Below are positions 36,060-45,158 of a DNA stretch of 64,000 nucleotides, piece after piece. Position 1 is the stretch's first letter. Every line of letters starts with the position of its first letter. Made by a program: the position numbers and the translations under genes. Below the pieces are notes generated by a model. It saw only the letters and a program-made list of their open reading frames with translations. It did not search any database and had not been told where the DNA came from. The DNA lies in NCBI GenBank assembly GCA_030263455.1, contig SZOZ01000011.1:1-64000 (forward strand). Direction: 5' to 3'. Source of the stretch: Synechococcales cyanobacterium CNB. GTDB taxonomy: Bacteria > Planctomycetota > Phycisphaerae > Phycisphaerales > UBA1924.

Positions 36060-36791
36060 ATGTTCACAAGGCTGCGGGCCAGGCGCCCGGGAACCACACT
36101 GGGCAACCTGTTCGTCTACGAGACGATGCGGCGGCTGCTGTCGCTGATCCTCCGCGTGCTGTACCGCCCTGTTGTGCAGGAAGTTACGCGTGTACCGCCG
36201 ACGGGGCCGGTCCTGCTTGCCGCCAATCACCAGTCGTTTCTCGACCCTCCCGTGATCGGATTCGCGGTTCGGAACCGGCATCTGGATTACGTCGCCCGAG
36301 CGGGACTTTTCGCCTCACCCGCGTTCGGTCGGCTGATTCGTGCTCTGAACGCGATCCCGATCAGCGAGGAGGGCGCGGACGCGGTCGCCATCCGCGAGAT
36401 TCTCAGGCGGCTGGAAGCGGGGCGGGCGGTGCTCATCTTCCCGGAAGGCTCGCGCACGCCGGACGGGGCGATGCACGAGTTCAAGCGGGGGGTCGCCGTT
36501 CTTGTCCGCCGGTCATCGTGCCCCGTCATGCCCGTGGCGATCGAGGGTGTCTACGACATCTGGCCTCGTTCGTCGAAATGGCCGCGCCTTTTCGGGTGTC
36601 GTGTCGCCGTCCGCTACGGCAATCCGATTCCCCACGACGAACTGCTTCGCCACGGCCCGGACGCAGTGCTGGACCGACTACGACGGGAGATCGACGCGAT
36701 GCGGCTCGAACTACGCGCGGAACTGCATCGTCGCTCAGGGGGGAGGTTCCCCCCGTCAGGGGCGGGAGATCAGGGTGTTGAGGCTGCCTGA
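36060..36791 (+). CDS. plsC: 1-acyl-sn-glycerol-3-phosphate acyltransferase
   Basis: A 243-aa membrane-associated acyltransferase of phospholipid synthesis. The catalytic NHxxxxD box is NHQSFLD (56-62), and the substrate motif FPEGSRT lies at 127-133, with the PVAIEGVYDIWPR block after it. It follows cmk by 46 bp, suggesting a shared transcript. The C-terminal 20 residues are Gly/Arg-rich and not family-like. It ends 7 bp before the convergent agmatinase-family gene. Confidence 0.92.
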   Translation: MFTRLRARRPGTTLGNLFVYETMRRLLSLILRVLYRPVVQEVTRVPPTGPVLLAANHQSFLDPPVIGFAVRNRHLDYVARAGLFASPAFGRLIRALNAIPISEEGADAVAIREILRRLEAGRAVLIFPEGSRTPDGAMHEFKRGVAVLVRRSSCPVMPVAIEGVYDIWPRSSKWPRLFGCRVAVRYGNPIPHDELLRHGPDAVLDRLRREIDAMRLELRAELHRRSGGRFPPSGAGDQGVEAA

Positions 36792-36798
36792 TGGGCAC

Positions 36799-37830
36799 TC
36801 ACTTGGCCGTTGAGCGTCCGACGACGCCGCAGAGCCGGTAGAGGATTCTGGCACCGACGTTGGCGTCCCACTCGTCGCCGTCCGGGCCGGGCGCAACCTC
36901 GACGAGGTCGAACCCGACGACCCGTCTCCCGGATGCCGCGAGCGTCGCCAGGAGGAGCGAGACTTCGCGCCACGACAGGCCACCGGGCACGGGGGTCCCG
37001 GTGTGGGGGCAGAGGGCGGGGTCGAGGCCGTCGATGTCGAAGGTGACGTACACGCGCTCGGGCAGGGCCTCGACGATCCGTCGGCAGCGCTTGGCGAATG
37101 AGCGGGCGTCGGCCAGACGGTCGAAGAGGTCGTCGTCGTAGTGGACGATGACACGGCGCTCGTCGCTGCTACGCAGGTCGGCGTAGGCCTCCTCTCGCTC
37201 GCCGAAATCGCGGATGCCGACCTGCACGACGCGCTTCACGCGAGGCTCGTCCTCGAGCACGTTGAACATGACGGAGGCGTGCGACCACCGGAAGCCCTCG
37301 AAGCGGTCACGCAGGTCCATGTGGGCGTCGATCTGCAGTACGCCGATGTCGCCCCAGCGTTCGGCGCACGCGCGGATCGCCCCATAGGAGACGCTGTGCT
37401 CGCCGCCGATGACGCCGGGCACTCGGCCCTCTTCCAGCGCAGCGAACACGCGTTCGGCGACGAGGGCGTTCATCTGCGAGCCGACCATGTCCACCCTGCC
37501 GACGGCTTCCTCATCGCCCGGCCCCGCGCCGCCGTGCTGGATGATGCGACGCGCGTGCTCGCGGGCCTCGTTTCCCCAGAGGCGGAAGCGGGCGTCCTCC
37601 TCCTCCATGAAGATGCCGTGGTGCCAGACGGGTCCGAATCGTCGATCGTGCAGGTCAACCTGTGCCGACGCGGCGCGGATCGCGTCCGGGCCGTGCTCGG
37701 TGCCCCCGCCGTAGGAGGTCGTGGCTTCGAAGGGCACGGGGATGAGGACAATGCCGGCGTCGTCGCGTGCCGTCGGCAGGCCGAACACGCCCGCGCCCGG
37801 CGCGACCGCCGCGTCTGGGTCGAAGGTCAT
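36799..37830 (-). CDS. speB: Agmatinase/ureohydrolase-family enzyme
   Basis: A 343-aa binuclear manganese hydrolase of the arginase/agmatinase/formiminoglutamase family. Metal ligands are visible as His145 in GGEHS, Asp168-Ala-His170-x-Asp172 in DAHMD, and Asp265-x-Asp267 in DIDGLDP. The N-terminal PVPFEATTSYGGGTEHGP is typical of agmatinases, which make putrescine and urea, but GAH or arginine derivatives are alternative substrates. Length is about 40 aa above E. coli SpeB. Confidence 0.88.
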   Translation of the reverse strand: MTFDPDAAVAPGAGVFGLPTARDDAGIVLIPVPFEATTSYGGGTEHGPDAIRAASAQVDLHDRRFGPVWHHGIFMEEEDARFRLWGNEAREHARRIIQHGGAGPGDEEAVGRVDMVGSQMNALVAERVFAALEEGRVPGVIGGEHSVSYGAIRACAERWGDIGVLQIDAHMDLRDRFEGFRWSHASVMFNVLEDEPRVKRVVQVGIRDFGEREEAYADLRSSDERRVIVHYDDDLFDRLADARSFAKRCRRIVEALPERVYVTFDIDGLDPALCPHTGTPVPGGLSWREVSLLLATLAASGRRVVGFDLVEVAPGPDGDEWDANVGARILYRLCGVVGRSTAK

Positions 37831-37922
37831 CTCGTCGCTCCTCTTGCGCGGGCGTCCGCCCGACGGGGCACGATAGCCGAACGGCTATCCTCCGGTATCC
37901 CAACAACCAATCGGGAGCCGAC

Positions 37923-38618
37923 ATGAGCGACGCCACCGAGTCCGGCAAGTCCAGGCCCGAGGAATCCGGCCCGATCCCGCTCGGTCCCGAGCCGGAGCCG
38001 ACCAGGCCCGCGCCATTCAAGGAAGGCTTGCTCGACGACTTTGACGAGGATGCGGACCTGCTGAGCGATCCCGAGGTCGAAGCAGCGATCAAGGGCAAGC
38101 CGAAGACCGACAGGGCGAAGCCAGACGACGAGAAGCCGAAGGAGCGGCTCGATTTCGTCCTGCCGATGCCCGGCGGCTGGAGATTGCCGGCGATCCTGGG
38201 AACGGTCGCGCTCGTCGCCGCGCTGGTCTTCAACGGCCTGAACACGCCGCTCCGCCCCGTCGCGCTCGCGGTCGTGAAGACGCTCTACGAGACGCTGATG
38301 CACACGGGCACGGGCGTCGCGGCCGTCATGGTCGCGTCGCTGCTGACCGAGCGACGCTTCTCCCGCTTCGAGCAGGCCGCGGGGCGGATGTTCCTGGCGG
38401 TATCGGCGTTCGCACTGGTCGTGAACCTGAAGGTGCCGATTCCCGGGCACATCGACGAGTTCGTGCTCGCCGCGGTGGCGTACGCGGGCGTGGTGTGGTC
38501 GTTCTTCCGCCTGCCGCCGCGGGAGACGCTCATCCTGATGGCGTGCCACTTCGGGATGTGGCTGGCGGTCGCGGCCGGTGGGCTGCTGGGGGGCGCGCTC
38601 AAGCCGGTGGCGGCGTAA
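37923..38618 (+). CDS. Polytopic membrane protein with acidic N-terminus
   Basis: A 231-aa protein of unknown function. Residues 1-80 are hydrophilic and rich in Glu, Asp, Pro and Lys; then come four to five transmembrane helices (about 85-105, 120-140, 150-170, 178-195, 203-228) with a short positively charged loop (TERRFSRFEQAAGRM). No transport or enzyme motif recognised. It lies divergently from the agmatinase gene and is convergent with the peptide transporter (7 bp apart). Confidence 0.65.
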   Translation: MSDATESGKSRPEESGPIPLGPEPEPTRPAPFKEGLLDDFDEDADLLSDPEVEAAIKGKPKTDRAKPDDEKPKERLDFVLPMPGGWRLPAILGTVALVAALVFNGLNTPLRPVALAVVKTLYETLMHTGTGVAAVMVASLLTERRFSRFEQAAGRMFLAVSAFALVVNLKVPIPGHIDEFVLAAVAYAGVVWSFFRLPPRETLILMACHFGMWLAVAAGGLLGGALKPVAA

Positions 38619-38625
38619 GGGCGCT

Positions 38626-40272
38626 TCAGCGGGCGTCCGGCGCTTCCGCTTCAGCCATGGGCGCGGCATCCTCGGGCGGGAGGCCCTGGATGAACGTCTT
38701 GCCCCGGTAGAAGAACTTCGCAAAGACGACGTACGCGACGGACGTCGCCGCCATCAGCCCCGCGAAGAACCAGTAGTAGTCCACGGGGCCGAGCCTGGAA
38801 CCCGCGGCGGTGATCACTTCGTTCGTCGCCGAGTCGCGCACCTCGGGAATCTCGATGACCTTGTTGACCGCCGCCGTCACGAGATTGCCGAGCGACACGC
38901 CGAGGAAGTAGACGCCCATGATGAACGATTTCATGCGGGCGGGCGCCTGGGTGTAGGCGAACTCGAGGCAGACGATCGACACCATGACCTCGGCGGACGT
39001 CAGGACGACATAGGCGAGGAACTGCCAGCCGATGTTCGGCATCTCGCCCATGTACTGCTGCACGCGGGTGTCGTGCCAGCCCGCCTCGGCCGCGGCGCGG
39101 AGCGCGGCGTTCAGGTCTCCGGCTCCCGCGATGCCGGCCTCGTTCAGCGCGGCCCAGAGCGCGGCGGCGGCCTCGGGCGCCAGCTCCTGGATGCCCATCT
39201 CGATCCAGGCCGAAATCACGAACGAGAAAGCCGTGAGGGCAAGCCCTAGACCGATCTTGCGGAGCGGTGTCGGCTCGAAGAACCTGCCCATCAGCGGGTA
39301 CACGCCGTAGGTGAACGTCGGGATGAGGATGAGGATGAGGATCGGATTGACGGCCTGCACCTGGGATTCGAGCCAGGTCACACCGAGGAACTCGAGGTCC
39401 ATCGCTCGCGCCTGGAGCACCCACGCCGAGCCGGTCTGGTCGAAGATGCACCAGAACATCGGCACGAAGACGAGGAAGAGCGGAGCGAGGCCCGCGATCG
39501 CCCGCAGCCCGTCGGGGCTGAATGTCTCCTCACGGAACCGTGCCCACCCCGCGGGCGCGATGTGAACGAACCGCTTGCGCCCGAGCCAGAAGACGAAGGT
39601 GGCGACGCCCATGAGCACGCCGGGGACGCCGAATGCGAGCCACGGTCCGCCGAACGTGCGCAGCACCTCGCCGGTCGCGGGGTCCTTCTCCAGCGGGATG
39701 CCCGCGAGAAAGACGGGGGTCAGGAGCGAGCTTGCGGTCGCGCCGAGGTTGATCGAGAAGTAGAACCAGTTGTAGACCTGGGTGAGCAGCCGCTTGTTGC
39801 CCTTGCCGAACTGGTCACCGACGTGGGCCGAGACACATGGCTTGATGCCGCCCGCGCCGATGGCGATGAGGATGAGGCCGGCAAAGAGCAGCGGCTTCAT
39901 GTCCCACGCGCCGGTGATCGGGCCGAGGTCCATGAGCGCGAGGCAGCCGTGACCGACGCAGTACATGAGCGAGATGAGCAGGATGGTGCGGTACTTGCCC
40001 CAGAGGATGTCCGACACCAGTGCGCCGAGGATCGGGAAGAAGTACGCGGCCGCGCTGAAGAGGTGGTACCACTGCTTGGCCTGCTCGTCGGACATGAACG
40101 CGGGCTGCCCCGCCGAGTCGAGCAGGTGCTTGGTCATGAAGACGGTCAGGATCGTCTTCATGCCGTAGAACGAGAACCGCTCGGCCAGCTCGTTCCCGAT
40201 GATGTACGGGACGCCCGGCGGCATCGTCGTGCGGGTCTGGTCGGGCGACGAGCGGTACTTCGAGGATGCCAT
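38626..40272 (-). CDS. POT/PTR2-family proton-dependent peptide transporter
   Basis: A 548-aa MFS-type di/tripeptide symporter. The proton-binding N-terminal motif is [11 protein letters not shown] (27-37), with [20 protein letters not shown] and [10 protein letters not shown] as the two PTR2 signature regions. About 14 helices are expected, with an extended region near residues 340-400 typical of this family. The ATG at 40272 follows GGAAGGGA; longer in-frame extension is not homologous. Its divergent neighbour is an AbgT-type transporter, 129 bp away. Confidence 0.92.
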   Translation of the reverse strand: MASSKYRSSPDQTRTTMPPGVPYIIGNELAERFSFYGMKTILTVFMTKHLLDSAGQPAFMSDEQAKQWYHLFSAAAYFFPILGALVSDILWGKYRTILLISLMYCVGHGCLALMDLGPITGAWDMKPLLFAGLILIAIGAGGIKPCVSAHVGDQFGKGNKRLLTQVYNWFYFSINLGATASSLLTPVFLAGIPLEKDPATGEVLRTFGGPWLAFGVPGVLMGVATFVFWLGRKRFVHIAPAGWARFREETFSPDGLRAIAGLAPLFLVFVPMFWCIFDQTGSAWVLQARAMDLEFLGVTWLESQVQAVNPILILILIPTFTYGVYPLMGRFFEPTPLRKIGLGLALTAFSFVISAWIEMGIQELAPEAAAALWAALNEAGIAGAGDLNAALRAAAEAGWHDTRVQQYMGEMPNIGWQFLAYVVLTSAEVMVSIVCLEFAYTQAPARMKSFIMGVYFLGVSLGNLVTAAVNKVIEIPEVRDSATNEVITAAGSRLGPVDYYWFFAGLMAATSVAYVVFAKFFYRGKTFIQGLPPEDAAPMAEAEAPDAR

Positions 40273-40401
40273 CGGCGTCCCTTCCTGCTTCGGGTGGGGC
40301 GGCGGGGAGGATAGCGGATCGTCCTTGCGGATGCGGCGCTTGTGGCCGGACGCGGGAGGCCGTACCTTGACCGCCCGACCCGCGACGCAGGAGAAACCCC
40401 G

Positions 40402-42126
40402 ATGTCCGACGCCGCCCCCGCCCGCCGCAAGGGCCTGCTCGACATGATCGAGTGGGTGGGCAACAAGCTGCCCGATCCTGCCTTCATCTTCGTCTTCGGG
40501 GCCGTGCTGGTGATGGCCCTCTCGGCGATCGGGCACTCCGCCGGTTGGGCGGTGCAGCCGAAGATGCTGCGGCCGGTGGTCGAGACCGTGCTGGACAATG
40601 AGGGCAGGCCGGTGCTCGACGCGGAGACCGGACGGCCCGTCACGCGCCCCGTCCTGGACGAGCAGAGCAGGCCGGTTCTGCAGCTCGTCGATGACCTGAG
40701 CCGCAACGACGGCCGGCCGTTCCGCACGCGGAACCTGCTCTCGGCGGACGGGCTGTACTACGCGATCTCGAGCATGGTGGACAACTTCGTCAACTTCCCC
40801 CCGCTGGGCGTCGTGCTCGTCGGGATGCTGGGCATCGGACTGGCGGAACGGTCAGGGTTCATCGGGGCCGCGCTCAAGGCGATGATGGTCGTCGTGCCGA
40901 AGCAGCTGCTGACGCCCACGATGATCTTCCTCGGCATCATGTCGTCGCTGGGGACGGACGCGGGCTACGTGGTGCTCCCTCCCGTCGCCGCGGCGTTGTA
41001 CAAGTCGGTCGGCCGCTCGCCGCTGGCGGGGATCGCGGCGGTCTTCGCCGGCGTGTCGGCGGGCTTCAACGCGAACCTGCTGGTGACGAGCCTCGACCCG
41101 CTGCTCGCGGGCTTCAGCACCGCCGGGGCGCAGGTCGTCGACCCGGGCTACGCCGTCGCCCCGACCTGCAACTGGTGGTTCATGATCGCGTCCACCATCG
41201 TCATCACGGGGGTGGGCTGGGTCACGAGCGACTTCCTCGTCGAGCCTCGCTATGCGCGCAAGGCGGCCGCGGAGGGCGGGCCTTCGCCGGTGACGGCCGA
41301 GGACGCCGCGGCGCAGCGGCTGCGCCCGGAGGAGATTCGCGGGCTGTTCTGGGCGTTCGGCGTGCTCGCCGCGGCCACGCTGCTCTTCGTCTGCTTCAAG
41401 CTCATCCCGGGCTGGCCGTTCGACGACGCACGGGGGCGCATGGGCGCGATCCCCGGTCTCAGCCGCGCGGGCGACCACTTCGACCGATGGGTCGAGGCCA
41501 TCGTGCCCCTGCTCTTCATCCTGTTCCTGCTCCCCGGCGTCGTGTACGGGGTCGTGGTCGGGACCGTCCGCAACAGCGGCGACGCGGCGCGGCTCATGGT
41601 CGAGTCCATGGCGGGCATGGCGCCGATCATCGTGCTCGCGTTCTTCGCGGCCCAGTTCATCGAGTACTTCAAGTACTCGAACCTCGACAAGATGCTCGCC
41701 TACACCGGCGGCGAGTTCCTCGCGGGGGCGAACCTCAGCCCCGCGGTGCTCATGGTCGCCTTCGTGCTGCTGACGGCCGTCTTCAACCTGTTCGTCGGCT
41801 CGATGAGCGCGAAGTACGCCATGTTCGCCCCGATCTTCGTGCCGATGTTCATGATCATCGGCGTCAGCCCGGAGCTGACGCAGGCCGCCTACCGCATCGG
41901 CGACTCGACGACGAACATCATCACGCCGCTGAACGCGTACCTCGTCATCATCCTCGTCGTGATGCAGAAGTACGCGCCGAAGGCGGGGATGGGGTCGCTG
42001 ATCTCGATGATGCTGCCGTACACGGTCACGTTCACGATCGTCTGGCTCGTGCTGCTGCTGCTCTGGATGAACGCGGGCTTCAGCCTCGGGCCGGGCGGGC
42101 CGCTCGTCTACGAAGTGCCGCACTGA
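40402..42126 (+). CDS. AbgT-family transporter
   Basis: A 574-aa membrane protein of the AbgT family (p-aminobenzoyl-glutamate import or sulfonamide export). Family blocks are [16 protein letters not shown] near the start, [61 protein letters not shown] and [19 protein letters not shown]. Residues about 55-100 form an extra soluble loop with repeated (D/E)xxxRPV units ([20 protein letters not shown]) not typical of the family. It starts after GGAG at 40390-40393 and is convergent with guaD. Confidence 0.9.
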   Translation: MSDAAPARRKGLLDMIEWVGNKLPDPAFIFVFGAVLVMALSAIGHSAGWAVQPKMLRPVVETVLDNEGRPVLDAETGRPVTRPVLDEQSRPVLQLVDDLSRNDGRPFRTRNLLSADGLYYAISSMVDNFVNFPPLGVVLVGMLGIGLAERSGFIGAALKAMMVVVPKQLLTPTMIFLGIMSSLGTDAGYVVLPPVAAALYKSVGRSPLAGIAAVFAGVSAGFNANLLVTSLDPLLAGFSTAGAQVVDPGYAVAPTCNWWFMIASTIVITGVGWVTSDFLVEPRYARKAAAEGGPSPVTAEDAAAQRLRPEEIRGLFWAFGVLAAATLLFVCFKLIPGWPFDDARGRMGAIPGLSRAGDHFDRWVEAIVPLLFILFLLPGVVYGVVVGTVRNSGDAARLMVESMAGMAPIIVLAFFAAQFIEYFKYSNLDKMLAYTGGEFLAGANLSPAVLMVAFVLLTAVFNLFVGSMSAKYAMFAPIFVPMFMIIGVSPELTQAAYRIGDSTTNIITPLNAYLVIILVVMQKYAPKAGMGSLISMMLPYTVTFTIVWLVLLLLWMNAGFSLGPGGPLVYEVPH

Positions 42127-42130
42127 TCGC

Positions 42131-43357
42131 TCAGACGCGCGCGGGGACGGGCCTCCCCGCCGCGAGCGTCGCGGTGATCCACCGGTCGTCCCAGGCGTAG
42201 AGCAGCCGCGCCAGCGGGTCCGGGGCGTCGCGCCACGGCACGTCGGGCGTGACGACGACGAGATCGGCCCACGCCGTCGGCGCGATGCGGCCCGAGTCCT
42301 TCCATCCGAGGGCATCCGCGTTGCCCGCCGTGATCTGCCGCCAGCAGTCCGCGGCGGTGGGGGGGGTGTCGCCGCGCGCCTTCGCGGTTTCGAGCATCGC
42401 CCGGGCGACGCGGACCATCGAGCGGTCAGGCCCGCCGGCGATGTCGCTGCCGAGCGCGAGGCGGACCCCGTCGCGCAGCAGCCCGGCGCGGTCCATGCTC
42501 CCGGATCGCAGGAAGGTGTTGGCGGTGGGGCAGTGGGCGACGACGCTCCGCGTGCGCGCCAGGGCGGCGCGCTCGCGGCCGTCCAGCCGGATGCCGTGGC
42601 CGAGGATCGTCCGATCGCCGAGCAGCCCGGCGCGGGCGTAGACCTCGGTGTACGGCGTGCCCGCGAAGAGTTCCGCGACCCTCCGGCACTCGGCCTCGGT
42701 CTCGGCCAGGTGCGTCTGCACCGGCGCGCGGGTCCGCTGTGCCAGCGCGCCAGCGCCGGCCAGCAGCTCCGGCGTGCACGAGACCGCGAATCGGGGCGTC
42801 ACCGCGCCCTCGACGCGGGCCGTGCCGCGGAGCGCGTCGAGAAACGCCCCGGTCTCGGCGAGCAGTTGCAGCGCGGGCCGGACCAGCTCGGCGGGCGCCC
42901 CGCGGTCCATGAGCGTCTGCCCGAGGATGGCCCGCACGCCGAGATCGTTGACGGCGCGCGCGGCCGCGAGCGAGCCTTCGTAGTGCACCGTCAGGTACGC
43001 CGCGATCCCGGTGGTGCCGAAGGAGGCCAGCTGCCGGCAGGCCCGCAGGGCCATCGCACCGGCGACGTCCGGGTCGGCCCATCGGGCCTCGGCCGGGTAG
43101 ATCACGCGGTCGAGCCATGTCAGCAGCTCCATGCCGTCCGCGCCGATGGAATCGAACTGCGGCAGGTGGACGTGGGCGTCGATGAAGCCGGGCAGGATGA
43201 GGGCGTCGTCGCCGCCGAGGTCCGGCCTGTCGGCGCGGTCGCCCTCGCGCACCGCCACGATGCGGCCGTCTCGAACGACGATGCTGCCGTCGGCGAGGCG
43301 CAGGCCGTGCCCGCCCTCGCGCGGGTCGGGCAGGAGCATCGTGCCGGTGATGAGCAT
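42131..43357 (-). CDS. guaD: Guanine deaminase (amidohydrolase superfamily)
   Basis: A 408-aa zinc enzyme predicted to turn guanine into xanthine. The metal-binding entry motif is PGFIDAHVHLPQ with His62 and His64; RFAVSCTPELL, QTHLAE and the guanine-deaminase hallmark AHCPTANTFLRSG follow, with the catalytic Asp in LGSDIAGGPDRSM. Length is close to E. coli GuaD (439). The two-residue SxS change around HCPTxN is minor. It is convergent with the AbgT gene (4 bp) and divergent from the sugar dehydrogenase. Confidence 0.85.
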   Translation of the reverse strand: MLITGTMLLPDPREGGHGLRLADGSIVVRDGRIVAVREGDRADRPDLGGDDALILPGFIDAHVHLPQFDSIGADGMELLTWLDRVIYPAEARWADPDVAGAMALRACRQLASFGTTGIAAYLTVHYEGSLAAARAVNDLGVRAILGQTLMDRGAPAELVRPALQLLAETGAFLDALRGTARVEGAVTPRFAVSCTPELLAGAGALAQRTRAPVQTHLAETEAECRRVAELFAGTPYTEVYARAGLLGDRTILGHGIRLDGRERAALARTRSVVAHCPTANTFLRSGSMDRAGLLRDGVRLALGSDIAGGPDRSMVRVARAMLETAKARGDTPPTAADCWRQITAGNADALGWKDSGRIAPTAWADLVVVTPDVPWRDAPDPLARLLYAWDDRWITATLAAGRPVPARV

Positions 43358-43442
43358 GGGCCGATCTCGCGTCCGCCGCGCTCGCGGGGTACAGTGCGGC
43401 GGCCCAACGGTAGCCCTTGCGCCGCCCGTGGCCCGTTCGTGT

Positions 43443-44804
43443 ATGACGACTCACCCCGACAGCACGCTGCCGCCCCAGGCCCGCGCCGCGATCGCCCGCT
43501 TCAACGATCGGTCGGCCACGGTCGCCGTCGTCGGGCTTGGCTACGTCGGTCTGCCGCTCGTGCGGGCGGTGCACGACGCGGGCTTCCGCGTGGTCGGGTT
43601 CGACGTTGACGCCGCCAAGATCGCCATGCTGCGGCGCGGCGAGGCGTACCTGAAGCACCTCGGCGAGGGTTTCGTGCGCGGCCTGGCCGCGTCGGACCGC
43701 TTCGAGGCGACGGACGACCCCGCCGGCCTCGCCCGCGCGGACGCGATCGTGCTCTGCGTGCCGACGCCGCTCTCGCCGGAGCGCGAACCGGACCTGTCCT
43801 TCGTGGAGCGTTCGACCGCGCTGGCGGCGGCTGGCGTGCGCGCCGGGACGCTGGTCAGCCTCGAATCGACGAGCTACCCGGGCACGACGCGCGAGGTCTG
43901 CCTGCCCATCGTCGAGCGGGCGGCGCGGGCGCGCGGCCTGGAATGCGGGCGCGACTGGTTCCTCGTCTTCAGCCCCGAGCGCGAAGACCCCGGCAGCGCG
44001 ACGCACTCGACGCGCACCATCCCCCGGCTCGTCGGCGGCGTCGACCCGGCCTCGACGGCCGTGGGCGTCGCGCTCTACGCGGCCGCGCTGGAGCGGGTCA
44101 TTGCCGTCGAGTCGGCGGAGGTCGCCGAGGCGGCCAAGCTGCTGGAGAACGTCTACCGCGCCGTCAACATCGCCCTCGTGAACGAGCTCAAGCCGGTGCT
44201 GGCCGCGATGGGCATCGACGTCTGGCAGGTCGTGCGCGCCGCGGCCACCAAGCCCTTCGGCTTCCAGCCCTTCTACCCCGGGCCGGGGCTGGGCGGGCAC
44301 TGCATCCCGATCGACCCGTTCTACCTCGCGTGGAAGGCCCGGCAGGTCGGCGAGCGGACTCGCTTCATCGAGCTGGCGGGCGAGATCAACAGCCGGATGC
44401 CCGAGCGCGTGGTCGATCGCGTGGAGGCCGTGCTGCGCGACGAGGGCCGCGCTCTGCGCGGGGCGGACGTGCTCGTGCTCGGCCTGGCGTACAAGCCGAA
44501 CGTGGACGACGTGCGCGAGACGCCCGCCGCCGAGATCATCCGGCTGCTCTCGGAGCGCGGCGCACGCGTCGCGTACCACGACCCGCACGTCCCCGCGTTC
44601 CCGCGGATGCGGCGCTACCGCTTCGAGCTGGCGTCGGAGCCGCTCACGCCCGGGCGCCTCGCCCGGGCCGACTGCGTGCTCGTGGTCACGCACCACGACG
44701 CGATCGACTGGCAGCTCGTGGCGGACCACGCCCGGCTGGTCGTGGACACCCGCGACGCGATGGCGCGGGCGCGCCCGTCGCGGGCGCGGATCGTCAAGGC
44801 GTAG
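43443..44804 (+). CDS. UDP-N-acetylhexosamine / nucleotide-sugar 6-dehydrogenase
   Basis: A 453-aa NAD-dependent dehydrogenase that oxidises the C6 hydroxyl of a UDP-sugar to a uronic acid for polysaccharide synthesis. The NAD motif is VVGLGYVGLPL (29-39), the catalytic Cys287 is in GPGLGGHCIPIDPFYLAWKA, and SPEREDPG is characteristic of the WbpA/WbpO subgroup acting on UDP-GlcNAc or UDP-GalNAc. YKPNVDDVRETPA marks the C-terminal UDP-binding domain. No other polysaccharide genes are adjacent. A GCCCCG/CGGGGC hairpin lies 20 bp after the stop. Confidence 0.9.
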   Translation: MTTHPDSTLPPQARAAIARFNDRSATVAVVGLGYVGLPLVRAVHDAGFRVVGFDVDAAKIAMLRRGEAYLKHLGEGFVRGLAASDRFEATDDPAGLARADAIVLCVPTPLSPEREPDLSFVERSTALAAAGVRAGTLVSLESTSYPGTTREVCLPIVERAARARGLECGRDWFLVFSPEREDPGSATHSTRTIPRLVGGVDPASTAVGVALYAAALERVIAVESAEVAEAAKLLENVYRAVNIALVNELKPVLAAMGIDVWQVVRAAATKPFGFQPFYPGPGLGGHCIPIDPFYLAWKARQVGERTRFIELAGEINSRMPERVVDRVEAVLRDEGRALRGADVLVLGLAYKPNVDDVRETPAAEIIRLLSERGARVAYHDPHVPAFPRMRRYRFELASEPLTPGRLARADCVLVVTHHDAIDWQLVADHARLVVDTRDAMARARPSRARIVKA

Positions 44805-44966
44805 GTCGCGCGGATCGGGTGAAGCCCCGCCCTCCGGGGCGGCCCGACGCGACGCGGCGGCGCCGTGCATCCCGTGCGCTTGCCCCCGGCGCCGGGTTCC
44901 TGCCGCCCGGACGCGGCCGATCGCGCGGCCTTTGCGCCTCTGGACGCCCCGGAAGCCCCCGCAGGC

Positions 44967-45073
44967 CGTGCCCGCGCGCCTCGGGCACGGGTCCGAACGG
45001 CTGCGGCACGTGCCCGCGCGCCTCGGGCACGCGTCCGAACGGCTGCGGCACGTGCCCGCGCGGCCCGGGCACG
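44967..45073 (+). repeat. Tandem 42-bp hairpin repeat between convergent genes
   Basis: Three copies at exact 42-bp spacing (hairpins at 44967-44989, 45009-45031 and 45051-45073). Each contains CGTGCCCG, a 7-nt loop and CGGGCACG, a perfect 8-bp stem. The spacer between hairpins, GTCCGAACGGCTGCGGCA, is nearly identical in copies 1 and 2 and diverges after copy 3. The whole gap 44805-45158 lies between two convergent stops and has no believable gene; also present is a GCCCCG/CGGGGC stem at 44824-44840. A terminator or boundary role is possible. Confidence 0.65.
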
Positions 45074-45158
45074 GGTCCGCGAGCCCGGGACACGCGCCCC
45101 GACGACGGCGGCGGCGGCCGTCCGGGCGCGGGCGGCATGGAACGCCTCCGGCGCGGGG

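Noticed and set aside
42426-44870. An 814-codon minus-strand frame over guaD and the nucleotide-sugar dehydrogenase
   Set aside because: Composition is shadow-like, no signal or domain, and it contradicts two well-supported genes.
44967-45073. CRISPR array
   Set aside because: The units are contiguous near-identical repeats with no unique spacers, no leader and no cas genes.
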